Positions 7,503-17,274 of a stretch of DNA of 64,000 nt are shown piece after piece (the first letter of the stretch is position 1; each line of letters opens with the position of its first letter). This DNA is from Gammaproteobacteria bacterium (GTDB taxonomy: Bacteria; Pseudomonadota; Gammaproteobacteria; Ga0077536). A program made the position numbers and the translations under genes. The stretch is taken from positions 62,001-126,000 of the forward strand of contig JACKNH010000005.1 of assembly GCA_024234975.1 (NCBI GenBank). Direction: 5' to 3'. The notes under the pieces were generated by a model. That model was not told where the DNA came from. It did no database searches and was given only the letters and a program-made list of their open reading frames with translations.

Positions 7503-8732
7503 GTGACGACGGTAAATCAAAACGAGGCGCGCGTGGGTAACGGTCTGTTGATCGTGATGCTGTGCTGCCTGGGCGCGGTCTGTGAAGGCTTTGACCTGCA
7601 GGTGCCCGGCGTATCGGCGCCGGTATTACGCGGCGTGTTCGAGATGCAGCCCAGCCAACTCGGCATGTTCCTCAGCATGAGCACGTTCGCCATGATGCTG
7701 GGCGCGCCGCTGGGCGGTATCGCGTCGGATGTCGTCGGCCGCAAATGGGTGTTGATTGCCAGCATCGTCGTCTACTCGCTGTTGACCATCGCCACCGTGC
7801 TGGCGACCGATATCAATACGCTTTATGCGTTGCGCTTCGCCGCCGGCATCGGCCTCGGTGGCGCGCTGCCCAATCTGGTGGCCATCGCCGTGGAAAGCGT
7901 TGCGCCCGCCCGGCGCAGTCTCGCGGTCGGCGTCATGCTGGCAGGGCCCGGCATCGGCGGTTCACTGGCGAGCTATATCGCGTCGGTCACCGCCACGCCG
8001 GACCAGTGGCAGATCATCTATTACGCCGGCGGCCTCGGGCCGTTGCTGTTGGTCGCACCGCTGCTGGCCCTGCTGTTGCCGAACGTGCGACGTGCGGCCA
8101 CGGATAACACTGCCAGTGCAGGCAACGCGATGTCGGTGCTGTTCGGCGAACGGCGCACGCTCAATACACTGGCCGTGTGGCTGGGGCTGTTATCGATTCT
8201 GCTGGTGTTGTTCGTACTGATGAGCTGGTTGCCGACGCTGCTGGTCGAGCGCGGCCTGACCCGCGAGCAGGCGCTGCTGGTGCAGATGGTCGTCAATCTC
8301 AGCGCGGTGCCCGGCAGTGTGCTGGCCGGCGGCGCGCTGGATGCAATTCTCAAGCGCCGGTTGTTGCTGGCGTTGGCATTGGTCTACGCCGGCGCGATGG
8401 CCGCCATTGCGCTGTTGGCAACCGGGCCCGGTGTCATGTCGGTGATGATGGCGGGGGGCGCGTTGGCCGGACTATTGGTTATCGGTGGCCAGACCGCGCT
8501 GTACGCGCTGGCGCCTATGGTCTACCCGGTGTGGGGGCGCGCGACCGGCGTCGGCTTCGGCGTTGCCGCCGGCCGTATCGGGTCGGCGGGCGGACCGTTG
8601 GTTACCGGCTACCTGGTCGCCTTCGGACTGACCGCGCCGCAGGTGTTGTTGTCGTTGCTGCCGGTGGCGGCCGTTGCCGCGGGTGCCGCGCTGTTTCTCG
8701 CCAGTGGCGAAATGAAGCGGTCCGATGGGTGA
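7503..8732 (+). CDS. MFS transporter, aromatic acid:H+ symporter-like
   Basis: A 409-residue, 12-helix major facilitator. The N-terminal DLQVPGVSAPVL in helix 1 and the loop 2-3 motif GGIASDVVGRKW fit the AAHS (BenK/PcaK/MhpT-like) group, which imports aromatic acids. The partner motif in the second half (GGALDAILKRRL) is also present. GTG 7503 is the start; a purine-rich GGGGG lies 6-10 nt upstream, and the neighbouring ATGs run into TGA at once. No aromatic degradation genes are adjacent, so the substrate is inferred only from the family. An AraC-GyrI regulator follows 77 bp downstream. Confidence 0.85.
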   Translation: MTTVNQNEARVGNGLLIVMLCCLGAVCEGFDLQVPGVSAPVLRGVFEMQPSQLGMFLSMSTFAMMLGAPLGGIASDVVGRKWVLIASIVVYSLLTIATVLATDINTLYALRFAAGIGLGGALPNLVAIAVESVAPARRSLAVGVMLAGPGIGGSLASYIASVTATPDQWQIIYYAGGLGPLLLVAPLLALLLPNVRRAATDNTASAGNAMSVLFGERRTLNTLAVWLGLLSILLVLFVLMSWLPTLLVERGLTREQALLVQMVVNLSAVPGSVLAGGALDAILKRRLLLALALVYAGAMAAIALLATGPGVMSVMMAGGALAGLLVIGGQTALYALAPMVYPVWGRATGVGFGVAAGRIGSAGGPLVTGYLVAFGLTAPQVLLSLLPVAAVAAGAALFLASGEMKRSDG

Positions 8733-8809
8733 GTGTCGGCAGTTGCTGACACAATCTGCGCACATCCGGTCAGGCGCCGCCATCAACACATCGGTAGACT
8801 GCTAAGGTC

Positions 8810-9697
8810 ATGCCACGTAGTCAGCCGACAATTTCCACAGCCGTCCGCCAGCGAACGCGGTTCAACCGGGTACTCGACCACATCGATACCCACCTCGGCC
8901 ATTCACTGGCCGTGAACGAACTGAGCGCGCTGGCGGCGTTGTCGCGGTTTCATTTCCAGCGCAGGTTCAATGAGCTGCTGGGGATGACCGTTGCACGCTA
9001 CGTGCAGATGAAACGATTGCGACGGGCATCGTTTCAACTGGCGTTCCGCCAGCAGCTGTCGATCACCGCGATTGCGTTCGACAACGGATACGAAGCGGTC
9101 GAATCCTTCACCCGCGCCTTCAGCCGCGTGGTGGGTCAATCGCCCTCGTCGTTCCGTGAGACGCCGCGGTGGGATCGTTGGCTGGCTGCGTTCAGGGACG
9201 TCACCAGAGTAAGAGGTAAGTCCATGCCTTCCAGCTACCACACAACTGACGTGACGGTGGTCGATTTTCCGGCGACGATGGTCGGGATGCTTGAACATCG
9301 CGGCGATGAAGCGTCGCTGGCACAAGCCACCCGCAACTTCATCAGCTGGCGTCGCGAGAACCGCCTCCCACCGTCGCGCAGCGCAACGTTCAACATCGTG
9401 TACGGCCATTCGCCGGATGAATGCCATTACGGCTTATGCGCGGCGACAGACAACCCGGTCGCTGCGAATGAGTTCGGTGTGGTATCGATGCAGATACCGC
9501 CCGGACGCTGTGCGCGTCTGCGACATGCGGGCAGCGAAGCCGCGTTGGGCGACGCTGTGTCCTATCTGTACCGGGAGTGGTTGCCCGCCAGCGGCGAATC
9601 CGCAGGCGATTTTCCGCTGTTCTTTCAGCGCGTGAGTTTCTATCCGGAAGTCCCCGAGCACGAGGCCATCACGGATATCTATCTGCCGCTGGTGTAA
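8810..9697 (+). CDS. AraC-family transcriptional regulator with GyrI-like effector domain
   Basis: A 295-residue regulator. Residues 10-115 hold two helix-turn-helix motifs (VNELSALAALSRFHFQRRF and ITAIAFDNGYEAVESFTRAF). After a short linker, residues 140-295 form a GyrI-like (SOUL/Rob-type) ligand-binding fold, recognisable from VTVVDFPATMVGMLEHRG and the final YPEVPEHEAITDIYLPL. This architecture (HTH first, GyrI second) is that of Rob/TetD-type sensors of small amphipathic molecules. It may control the MFS carrier 77 bp upstream, but no operator was identified. Confidence 0.88.
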   Translation: MPRSQPTISTAVRQRTRFNRVLDHIDTHLGHSLAVNELSALAALSRFHFQRRFNELLGMTVARYVQMKRLRRASFQLAFRQQLSITAIAFDNGYEAVESFTRAFSRVVGQSPSSFRETPRWDRWLAAFRDVTRVRGKSMPSSYHTTDVTVVDFPATMVGMLEHRGDEASLAQATRNFISWRRENRLPPSRSATFNIVYGHSPDECHYGLCAATDNPVAANEFGVVSMQIPPGRCARLRHAGSEAALGDAVSYLYREWLPASGESAGDFPLFFQRVSFYPEVPEHEAITDIYLPLV

Positions 9698-9910
9698 CCC
9701 CTGCCTTCAATCGCGGTCGGCGCTTTGCCCGCCTGCGGAGATCGCGTGACCATGCCGGGCAGATTGTGGGTGCCGGCCGCGTAGCGATGCGGGTTCAGCC
9801 GGGCCCAGGCATGGTGAAGGACGCGACCTGCAGGGGTGGTGGCGCGTGCGGGCCTGCGGTATCGTGCGGTAATTACCGCATGATCTATCCATTGGGCGCC
9901 GCACCGCGCG

Positions 9911-11062
9911 TTGAATACCTTGAAAATTCTCCATGTCATCACCGGGTTGGAACTCGGCGGGGCGGAGCGCATGTTGCACCGGCTGCTCGCTCACGCCACA
10001 CCGTGCGACGGCACGCGCGCGGTGGTGTCATTGATCGCGCCGGGGCCGATGGCCGCACCGATTGAAGCGCTGGGTATACCGGTTCACTCATTGAACATGC
10101 GGCGGGGGCTGCCCGGCGTCGCCGGCTGGTGGCGCCTGCGAACACTGGTCCGGGAATTCGATGCACAGCTCGTCGTGGCCTGGATGTACCACGCCAACCT
10201 GATGTCCAGGCTGGCCGTGCCAGCGGGCGGACCGCCGGTGATCTGGGGCGTGCGGCAATCGTTGAGTGCGACAGGCGAGGAACGCTGGTCCACCCGCGCG
10301 GCGATCCGCGCCGGCGCATGGCTGTCTGCGCACGCCACACGCATCGTCTACAACAGTGATACCAGCAGACGCCAGCATGAAGCTTCAGGCTTCGCCGCGG
10401 ACAAGTCCATAGTCATCGCCAATGGCTTTGATACCACGCTGTTTCGGCCACAGCCGGCGTTACGAGGTCCATTGCGGCACACCTTGGGCATTCCCGCCGG
10501 GCGCATCGTCGTCGGCCACGTCGCACGTTATCACCCGATGAAGGATCATGCCGGTCTGCTGGCGGCCGCCGCGGTGTGCTTATCGCGCAATCAGAATATG
10601 CACTTCGTGCTGGCCGGCAGCGGTGTCGATGTCGGTAATGCCGAACTCATGCAACATGTCGCAGCGCACGGGTTGGAAAACCACGTTTCGCTGCTGGGGC
10701 CGCGCAATGACATCGAACGTATACTGCCGGCGCTGGATATCGTGGTGCAGTCGTCCGCTTCCCGTGAAGGGCTGCCGAACGCCATCGGCGAAGCCATGGC
10801 CTGTGGTATCCCCTGCGTGGCGACGGACGTCGGTGACAGCCGCGTATTGATGGGCGATTCCGGCCTTTGCGTTCCGCCCCGCGATCCACACGCGCTGGCC
10901 GGGGCGCTCTGCCGTCTCGCGACCACAGATGCCGCCGACCGAACAGCACGCGGTCAGGCCGCACGTAAACGTATCATCGCTCACTACGGCATGCAGGCAT
11001 GCGTTGCCGGGTTTGAAAATCTGATGAAAGAAGTGGCGGGTGAAAGAAACTCTGGTTCGTAG
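9911..11062 (+). CDS. Glycosyltransferase family 4 protein
   Basis: A 383-residue GT-B fold glycosyltransferase. The N-terminal domain opens with ILHVITGLELGGAERML (acceptor-side glycine loop). The C-terminal domain holds VGHVARYHPMKDH and the nucleotide-sugar site EAMACGIPCVATDVGD, including the EX7E-like acidic pair. The start is TTG 9911, since no nearby in-frame ATG precedes the conserved ILHV strand. The 3' end overlaps the next gene by 23 bp, so the two are cotranscribed. With the methyltransferase and acyltransferase downstream it probably builds or decorates a surface polysaccharide. Confidence 0.9.
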   Translation: MNTLKILHVITGLELGGAERMLHRLLAHATPCDGTRAVVSLIAPGPMAAPIEALGIPVHSLNMRRGLPGVAGWWRLRTLVREFDAQLVVAWMYHANLMSRLAVPAGGPPVIWGVRQSLSATGEERWSTRAAIRAGAWLSAHATRIVYNSDTSRRQHEASGFAADKSIVIANGFDTTLFRPQPALRGPLRHTLGIPAGRIVVGHVARYHPMKDHAGLLAAAAVCLSRNQNMHFVLAGSGVDVGNAELMQHVAAHGLENHVSLLGPRNDIERILPALDIVVQSSASREGLPNAIGEAMACGIPCVATDVGDSRVLMGDSGLCVPPRDPHALAGALCRLATTDAADRTARGQAARKRIIAHYGMQACVAGFENLMKEVAGERNSGS

Positions 11063-11897
11063 TTGCAAGGCCGTGCTGCGCACGGTGTTGCCAAAGTCGA
11101 TGGTCCAACGTCTGGCCCTGATGGCAGAGCGCAGGGCGCTGGCGCGGCTGCCGACCGCCGTAGTCGATTCCCGACACCTGCGCGCACAGTCGTCGCTGGA
11201 CATCAATCGATTGATGCGCGATTCGACGACCGACGCCGCCTGGAATGATGTTGTCGGCACGCTGAATGAATTGTTGCCGGATGACGTCTACGGCGGTGTG
11301 AACATCGGCGATCGGCGCGCCTTGTATTACCTGGTACTAGGCTTGAATGTCCGCAACCTGCTGGAGGTTGGCACCCACATCGGCGCATCGGCGATTCATC
11401 TGGCCAGTGCGTTGCGCGACAGTGGGCAAGCCAACGTTCATTTGACGACCGTCGACATCCGTGACGTCAATGCCAGCGTCGGCAGTCCGTGGCGCGAGCA
11501 AGGGCTGGATGCCCCGCCGTCGGTGATGGTCGAACGCCTGGGGTGCGCCGGCCTGGTCACGTTTTATGTGGCGACGGCCAGCAGTTTCCTGGCAACGACC
11601 GAACAACACTTTGACTTCATCTTCCTCGACGGTAGCCACGCCGCTGCCGATGTCTACCGCGAGATCCCGCTGGCGCTGCAGCGCCTGGCGCCGGGCGGTG
11701 TCATCGTCCTGCACGACTTCTTCCCCGGCCTCGCGCCATTGTGGACAGGCGGTGAGTTGATCGCCGGGCCGTGGCTGGCGGTGGAACGATTGCGCCAGGA
11801 AGGCGCCCGCATCACCGCGCTGCCGCTGGGTGCACTGCCATGGCCAACCAAGCTCGGCTCCACGGTCACCAGTCTCGCCGTTCTGTTGCGCAACTGA
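11040..11897 (+). CDS. Class I SAM-dependent methyltransferase (Methyltransf_24)
   Basis: A 285-residue methyltransferase. Motif I is LLEVGTHIGASAIHLA, and the acidic strand and DG-S-H motif read FDFIFLDGSHAAADVY; PGGVIVLHDFFPG follows. This set is typical of family 24 enzymes, which methylate sugars or other small molecules. The first 70 residues are basic and helical and lack similarity I recognise; they may be a docking segment. The start is GTG 11040 inside the end of the glycosyltransferase gene. O-methylation of a glycan made by the neighbouring genes is an inference from context. Confidence 0.85.
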   Translation: MKETLVRSCKAVLRTVLPKSMVQRLALMAERRALARLPTAVVDSRHLRAQSSLDINRLMRDSTTDAAWNDVVGTLNELLPDDVYGGVNIGDRRALYYLVLGLNVRNLLEVGTHIGASAIHLASALRDSGQANVHLTTVDIRDVNASVGSPWREQGLDAPPSVMVERLGCAGLVTFYVATASSFLATTEQHFDFIFLDGSHAAADVYREIPLALQRLAPGGVIVLHDFFPGLAPLWTGGELIAGPWLAVERLRQEGARITALPLGALPWPTKLGSTVTSLAVLLRN

Positions 11898-11998
11898 CGT
11901 CCGCCGGGTTACAAGGCCACCCCTCAGAAATCAGTGTCCGCGGACGATACCGGTTGTAGCATTGACATTGGCCGGCAGCGGCGCATTCAACGACAACG

Positions 11999-13957
11999 AT
12001 GCAATTTCGGGCAGACATCCAAGGGCTACGCGCGATCGCGATACTCAGCGTGATCGGCGCGCATGCCGGCGTTCCCGGTATGGCCGGCGGGTTCGTCGGC
12101 GTGGATGTGTTTTTTGTCATTTCCGGATATCTGATCACCGGGCTGCTGCTCGCCGAACTACGCGGCACGCAAACCATTGCCTGGGGAGCGTTCATACTGC
12201 GCCGTCTGCGCAGGCTGTTGCCCGCACTCGTTGTGATGCTGGGTTGCAGCCTTGCCGCGGCCGCAGTGTTGCTGTTGCCAGGCGAAGTGATCCAGATGAC
12301 AGCGTCGTCGACTTTCGCCGCAACCTGGAGCAGCAACCTGTATTTCGCCAATGCCACGGCTGACTACTTCGCCGCCCTCGCGGGCCGCGACCTGTTCATC
12401 CATACCTGGTCACTGGGAGTGGAAGAGCAGTTTTACCTGGCGTGGCCGCTGTTGCTGCTGATTGCTGCCCGCTTGCGCGCGTCGTTGCCATCTACCTTCA
12501 TGGTTGTGGTGGTGGCAGGTTTCGCTGCCTGTTGCTGGCTGACCTGGCAGGCGCCGTTGCACGCGTTCTACCAGATGCCGGCGCGGATGTGGGAATTCGC
12601 CGTGGGCGCATCACTGGTGGTCGCACGCCGCGAGGCCAGCTCATGGATTCAAGCAATATTGTCGCGACGCATGACCACAAGCACAGGCTTACTGCTGATC
12701 GGCACCGGCGTGGTGTGGCTGCACGAAGGCATTCCATATCCGGGTGTTGCCGTGTTGCTGCCGGTCGCCGGGACTGCGCTGGTCATCGGCGGACATACCG
12801 TGTCCGGTCCGACCAACCGGCTGCTCAGTCACCGGCTGATGATCTGGCTCGGCGATCGTTCCTATTCATGGTACCTGTGGCATTGGCCATGCCTGATGCT
12901 GTGGCGGACCATCGAGCCCGGCGCGCCGGCATGGCAGACCGCGCTGGTCGTCGCTGCTTCGCTCGCGTTGGCGGATCTCAGCTACCGCTGGGTGGAACTG
13001 CCCTTCTGGAAAGGCAGGCTGCATCAACTTGCTCCGCGGACCATCGTCGCCTGCGCGTCGCTGGCCGTTGTCGCCATTGTCACCGCGAGCGCACTGACGC
13101 TGGATTACTCCAGCCAACGTACCAGCACCGCGCAAAACGCCTATCTGGAGGCGCTGGGGGACTTACCGGCAATCTATCCGCGCGGCTGCGATGGCTATAT
13201 CGATCGTGCCTACCCTGATCCCTGTTTCGATGGCAATCAGAGCGCTGACCGCACGGTAATCCTGTTCGGGGACAGTATCGCCGCCCAGTGGTACTCGATG
13301 CTGCTGTCGGTGTTCGATCAGAACATATGGCGCATCATTGTGTTCACCAAATCTTCGTGCGCGATGGTGGATGAGGATTACTATTTCGCAAAAATAGGTC
13401 GGCAGTACGATGTCTGCACACAATGGCGTAATGCGGTCATCGAGGACCTGCATAACTACCAGCCGGACATCGTCATTGTCGGTGGCGACACGAGATACGG
13501 GTTCACTGCTGAGCAATGGCGAGGTGGCACGCAACGGGTTGTAAGTCGTATCGCTGAAGTGGCTGACAGTGTGTTGTTGATGGCGGCATTGCCCTCGCTG
13601 GATTTCTTCGGTCCTACCTGTCTTGCACGGCATGCGCCGCGCAACGATTCACTGGTGGCGGCACGCCAGGCCGCGGCAAGTTGTCATACACGTGTTGAAG
13701 GCGCGGAGGATCGACTGGTCGCCGGTTACCAGCGCGACGCCATCACCGGTCTCGACAACGTTCACCTCGTTGATTTGAGCGATATGATCTGCCCGGATCG
13801 CGTCTGCTCGGCGCTGAGCGACGACGGTATCGTGGTCTTCCGCGACGACATTCATCTTACCGATACCTATGTCCGGCACAATGCCGCCAGAGTCGGCCAA
13901 CGCCTGCTGGCGTTGCCGCTGCACGCATTCAACCGGCAGGCCTCGGCGCAGCGCTGA
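11999..13957 (+). CDS. OafA/YrhL-type acyltransferase with C-terminal SGNH domain
   Basis: A 652-residue inner-membrane polysaccharide acyltransferase. Residues 1-370 are the acyltransferase-3 domain: FRADIQGLRAIAILSVI, GFVGVDVFFVISGYLI, then about ten helices with SYSWYLWHWP. Residues 390-652 are a periplasmic SGNH domain with Ser426 (LFGDSIAAQW) and the Asp616-x-x-His619 pair (DDIHLT). This two-domain form O-acetylates O-antigen or other exported glycans (compare OafA). The ATG at 11999 starts directly at the conserved N-terminus. It lies 101 bp after the methyltransferase, probably in the same unit. Confidence 0.93.
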   Translation: MQFRADIQGLRAIAILSVIGAHAGVPGMAGGFVGVDVFFVISGYLITGLLLAELRGTQTIAWGAFILRRLRRLLPALVVMLGCSLAAAAVLLLPGEVIQMTASSTFAATWSSNLYFANATADYFAALAGRDLFIHTWSLGVEEQFYLAWPLLLLIAARLRASLPSTFMVVVVAGFAACCWLTWQAPLHAFYQMPARMWEFAVGASLVVARREASSWIQAILSRRMTTSTGLLLIGTGVVWLHEGIPYPGVAVLLPVAGTALVIGGHTVSGPTNRLLSHRLMIWLGDRSYSWYLWHWPCLMLWRTIEPGAPAWQTALVVAASLALADLSYRWVELPFWKGRLHQLAPRTIVACASLAVVAIVTASALTLDYSSQRTSTAQNAYLEALGDLPAIYPRGCDGYIDRAYPDPCFDGNQSADRTVILFGDSIAAQWYSMLLSVFDQNIWRIIVFTKSSCAMVDEDYYFAKIGRQYDVCTQWRNAVIEDLHNYQPDIVIVGGDTRYGFTAEQWRGGTQRVVSRIAEVADSVLLMAALPSLDFFGPTCLARHAPRNDSLVAARQAAASCHTRVEGAEDRLVAGYQRDAITGLDNVHLVDLSDMICPDRVCSALSDDGIVVFRDDIHLTDTYVRHNAARVGQRLLALPLHAFNRQASAQR

Positions 13958-13990
13958 GCGCTACCGCATCGGGGAGAACCGGCGACCGGT

Positions 13991-15145
13991 CTACACCGTC
14001 CTGCCAATCCGGATCGCAGGCCGGTGAGTGCGCGCGGGTCGCTGGCGGCGCAAATACCAACGCAGCAGTCCGGTGAGATACATCAGTCCCGGCAGCAGGC
14101 CGGCCGTGCAGACGATGAGGCGACCCGTCAGCCCGGCCGCCGAACCATCGTGCAGGGAATGCAGCCAGTTATTGACGATCGTTCCGCCGGCGGCAAGCCT
14201 GGCGTCCTGCAAGCCCAGCACGGCACCGGAATGCGGATCCAGCCACAGGAAGCTGTGCGGGAAGCGATAGCTTGGGTCACCCGCGACCTGCAGGCGCAGC
14301 CGGTAATAGCCGCCGGCGCTGGCTGGCGTTTCAATCCAGGCGACGCGCGCGCCGGGAAATGATTCACTGGCAATGGCAATGGCCCGAGCCGGCGGCAGTT
14401 GTGGCGCGTCAGCCGGGATGGCTGGTGGCTCGATGGTGGGGCTCGCATCGATGTGCATCCCCATTGCATGCAGCACTGCGTCGCTTTCGTCCGGAATCGC
14501 CAGCATCACGCCGGTGAGCGTCAGCAGCAGCAACAGCGGCAGCATCGTCAGGCCGGTGAGTTTATGGATATCGTGCATACGGCGGATGCGCGCGGCACGA
14601 GGCTTGAAGCGCAAGGCATTGGCCATCTGTCCGCGTGGCCACCACGCCGCAACACCGGTTGCCAGCGACACGACGATCACCAGTCCACCATAACCCACAA
14701 TCTTCGCGCCGGGTTCCTCAAGCAGCAGCCGGTAGTGCAGGTCGTAGATGAACGTCATCGCATATTCACCCCAGTAGTCACGCCGTAGCACCTGCGTGCC
14801 GTCAGCGGACAGCCAGACCATCATCGGCGCAAAGGCGCGTCCCGCCCGCTCGGGAGGATCGTAGTAGCGTGCCGGAATTACGCCGTGGCGACCGGTATTC
14901 TCCAGTCGCCACGGCCCGTCTTTGTCGGGATAGCTGGCGCGTAGTGTTGCCAGCGCGCGGTCGAAATCCGGCGCCTGCGCAGTGGCGCTCTGCAATTGCG
15001 GATGCAGCCATTCATCCAGCGTGGGGTAGAACACCAGCACACTGCCGGTCAGGCCAAGCAGCACGAATACGCCGCCGCTGACCAGACCCAGGTAGAAGTG
15101 GATGCGCCGTAGCGCCGGCCGCCACTTTGCAGCGCGCCGTCTCAT
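13991..15145 (-). CDS. PepSY-associated membrane protein (PepSY_TM), last gene of metal-uptake operon
   Basis: A 384-residue inner-membrane protein. It has an N-terminal helix (IHFYLGLVSGGVFVLLGLTGSVLVF), a periplasmic PepSY-like region, paired helices around residues 150-215 with the DIHKLTG motif, and a C-terminal helix with WLHSLHDG. Proteins of this type often act with TonB-dependent receptors, probably in reductive release or periplasmic handling of iron or copper. Its ATG shares the A of the receptor stop codon (TGA/ATG at 15145), so translation is coupled. It is convergent with the acyltransferase. Confidence 0.88.
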   Translation of the reverse strand: MRRRAAKWRPALRRIHFYLGLVSGGVFVLLGLTGSVLVFYPTLDEWLHPQLQSATAQAPDFDRALATLRASYPDKDGPWRLENTGRHGVIPARYYDPPERAGRAFAPMMVWLSADGTQVLRRDYWGEYAMTFIYDLHYRLLLEEPGAKIVGYGGLVIVVSLATGVAAWWPRGQMANALRFKPRAARIRRMHDIHKLTGLTMLPLLLLLTLTGVMLAIPDESDAVLHAMGMHIDASPTIEPPAIPADAPQLPPARAIAIASESFPGARVAWIETPASAGGYYRLRLQVAGDPSYRFPHSFLWLDPHSGAVLGLQDARLAAGGTIVNNWLHSLHDGSAAGLTGRLIVCTAGLLPGLMYLTGLLRWYLRRQRPARTHRPAIRIGRTV

Positions 15146-17181
15146 CAGTAGCGCGCGCGTACACTGGCCATTGCATTGCGACCATTGGCCGGACTGTGCA
15201 GACTCTGCGCACCGTCATACCAGACATACTCATAGTAGGTCGAAGTGATGTTCTTCACTGACAGGCCCAGTTCGTAGCGGTCGCTGAGTCGGTAGCGCAA
15301 CTGCGCGTCCAGCACGGCGTAGTCGCCGAATCTGCCTTCGGCGTTGGCATTGCTGAGGTAATACGATGATTGCGCGCGTCCGGTCAGTTCCACCACGAGC
15401 TTGTCCATTGGCTGCCAGCTGACACCCGCCGACCACAGCCAGCGCGGCGTGTGGTCGATGGTGTTCCCGGCATATTGCGGCGTGGCTGGATCCGGTGTGT
15501 TGATCGTCGCCTTCTGCCAGGCGACCGCACCCCAGATGTCCAGAGTGTCGGAAAGAGCCAGATTGACCTGCACGTCGACGCCTTTGCGATCGGTGGCGCC
15601 GACATTCTCGAAATCGCCCAGGGGATCGTTGAGCTTGCGTTTGAGTTCACCGGTTGCGGTCTGCTCCCACCAGGCAACCCGAAGTTCCAATCGATCGCCT
15701 GGCGCGTATTTTATGCCCGTTTCCCAACCTTCGTTGATCGACGGCTCAAGATCGATTTGCCGCGGCGGAATCAGGTAAGCGCCCGAGCCAAGACCGATCT
15801 GGTAGGTTTTGCCCCAGTTCGCGTACAAGGTGATGTCGTCGGTTGGCGTGAGCGCGACCGACAGCTTGGGTTGATCGATACTGCCGTAGTCATTGATCGG
15901 CGCTGTCGTATCCGCCAGCCGATTCCGGAAGTCGCCACCCACCCAGTCAATGCGCCACGCGGGTGTGATGCGCAGCCAGTCGGTCGGTTCAAACACCGCT
16001 TCGATATAGACCCCGCCGACATTCAAATCGTACTGTTGGTCACGGGTCTGGCTTGTGGGAACCCGTTCCACCGCCAGCCAGCGCAGCGATTCGTTATCCT
16101 GCCATTCAACGTTGCCGCCAAATTCGAGCATGAACGGTATGGCGCCCAGGTCGCCGTGGAAATGCACGATGCTGGATACACCCCAGACATCCTCACGCGT
16201 CAGTCGGCGCTGTTGGGATGCGCCGGCGGAGAATTTCACGTAGCGATCATCGCGCAGGCGGTTGTAGTAGGCGAGGCTGGACCAATCGAGGTTGTCGGAA
16301 AATCCGACATCGAGCGTCACCGCGTACTGCATCATGTCGCGCGCGTCACCATCGGAGACGTTGTAGGCATTGGTCATACGCGGCGCGGCGCGGCTGTCGG
16401 CATAAGTGAGATAGCCCGGTTCTTCGGCGTCAGCTTCGTAGTAACGAGCGATAGCGCCGATGGTAGCGTTTTCGGTCATCGCATACGTCCACTTGCCGGA
16501 CAGGCTGAATCGGTCGCTGCCTCCATGGTCGCGATAGCCGTCGCTCTCACGGTAGGCGAACTGGTAATTCTGGGTAAACGTACCCGTGGCATAGCCACCG
16601 GTGAGCTGCGCTTCGAAGGTGTCATAACTGCCGGCCGCCAGGCGGGCATCGAGGTAGGTGTCGCCCGTACGGGTGATGATGTTGGCGCTGCCGGCGATGT
16701 TGTGCAGGCCGTAACGGGCATCGGAGGTGCCGCGTACGACTTCGATGGTTTCGATGTTGAGCGGGAAGATCATATCGATGTACGGCATGTTGCCGGTGTT
16801 GCTGTTCGACGGAATGCCATCGAGCAGCAGCTTCACCGCGTTGATCTCGCCCTCGCCATTGAAGGCGCGGAACGAAAACTTGCCATTGGTCGTGCCCTGG
16901 TTGAAATCGGTGACCTGGACGCCGGGCATCTGCCCGACGAGTTCGTAGACGTTGTCGATGTCAGCCTGTTGCGCGACGTCACCGCCCAGGCGATCGACCG
17001 AGGTCAGCACGTAGTCGGTACTGCCTGCCATGCCTTTGGCGGTGACGATGATCTCGCCGACGGAAAAAGAAGTGTCGGCCTTGCGGTTTTCCGCGTCCGC
17101 GGCGGTGCAGATGACGGAGACGGCGGCGGTAGCGATGGCCAGCGCAAGCCGGGATCGGGTGTGGCGTGGGTGATTGAACAT
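15145..17181 (-). CDS. TonB-dependent outer-membrane receptor (probable copper/iron complex)
   Basis: A 678-residue outer-membrane transporter with a signal peptide, then a plug domain (VYELVGQMPGVQVTDF, VRGTSDARYG, GSANIITR) and a 22-strand-type barrel ending in an aromatic-rich segment with terminal RARY. It has few cysteines and no obvious metal-binding repeat. The ATG at 17181 has GAGG 6 nt upstream; the ATG four codons earlier has none. Context (DUF2946, PCu(A)C, PepSY) suggests import of copper, or possibly a siderophore. It is cotranscribed with the genes on either side. Confidence 0.9.
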   Translation of the reverse strand: MFNHPRHTRSRLALAIATAAVSVICTAADAENRKADTSFSVGEIIVTAKGMAGSTDYVLTSVDRLGGDVAQQADIDNVYELVGQMPGVQVTDFNQGTTNGKFSFRAFNGEGEINAVKLLLDGIPSNSNTGNMPYIDMIFPLNIETIEVVRGTSDARYGLHNIAGSANIITRTGDTYLDARLAAGSYDTFEAQLTGGYATGTFTQNYQFAYRESDGYRDHGGSDRFSLSGKWTYAMTENATIGAIARYYEADAEEPGYLTYADSRAAPRMTNAYNVSDGDARDMMQYAVTLDVGFSDNLDWSSLAYYNRLRDDRYVKFSAGASQQRRLTREDVWGVSSIVHFHGDLGAIPFMLEFGGNVEWQDNESLRWLAVERVPTSQTRDQQYDLNVGGVYIEAVFEPTDWLRITPAWRIDWVGGDFRNRLADTTAPINDYGSIDQPKLSVALTPTDDITLYANWGKTYQIGLGSGAYLIPPRQIDLEPSINEGWETGIKYAPGDRLELRVAWWEQTATGELKRKLNDPLGDFENVGATDRKGVDVQVNLALSDTLDIWGAVAWQKATINTPDPATPQYAGNTIDHTPRWLWSAGVSWQPMDKLVVELTGRAQSSYYLSNANAEGRFGDYAVLDAQLRYRLSDRYELGLSVKNITSTYYEYVWYDGAQSLHSPANGRNAMASVRARY

Positions 17182-17274
17182 GGTGTTCCTCATGAGTTTG
17201 AAGCGGGCGCGAACGCGGTCGGCGGTATCGCGGCAATGCGCGTCAGGTGCCCGTGATGGTTTCGGTTGCGGCGG

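Noticed and set aside
15370..17256. A 628-codon open frame on the plus strand
   Set aside because: It is fully antisense to the TonB receptor, whose signal peptide, plug and barrel motifs are clear. High GC content makes long antisense frames common here.
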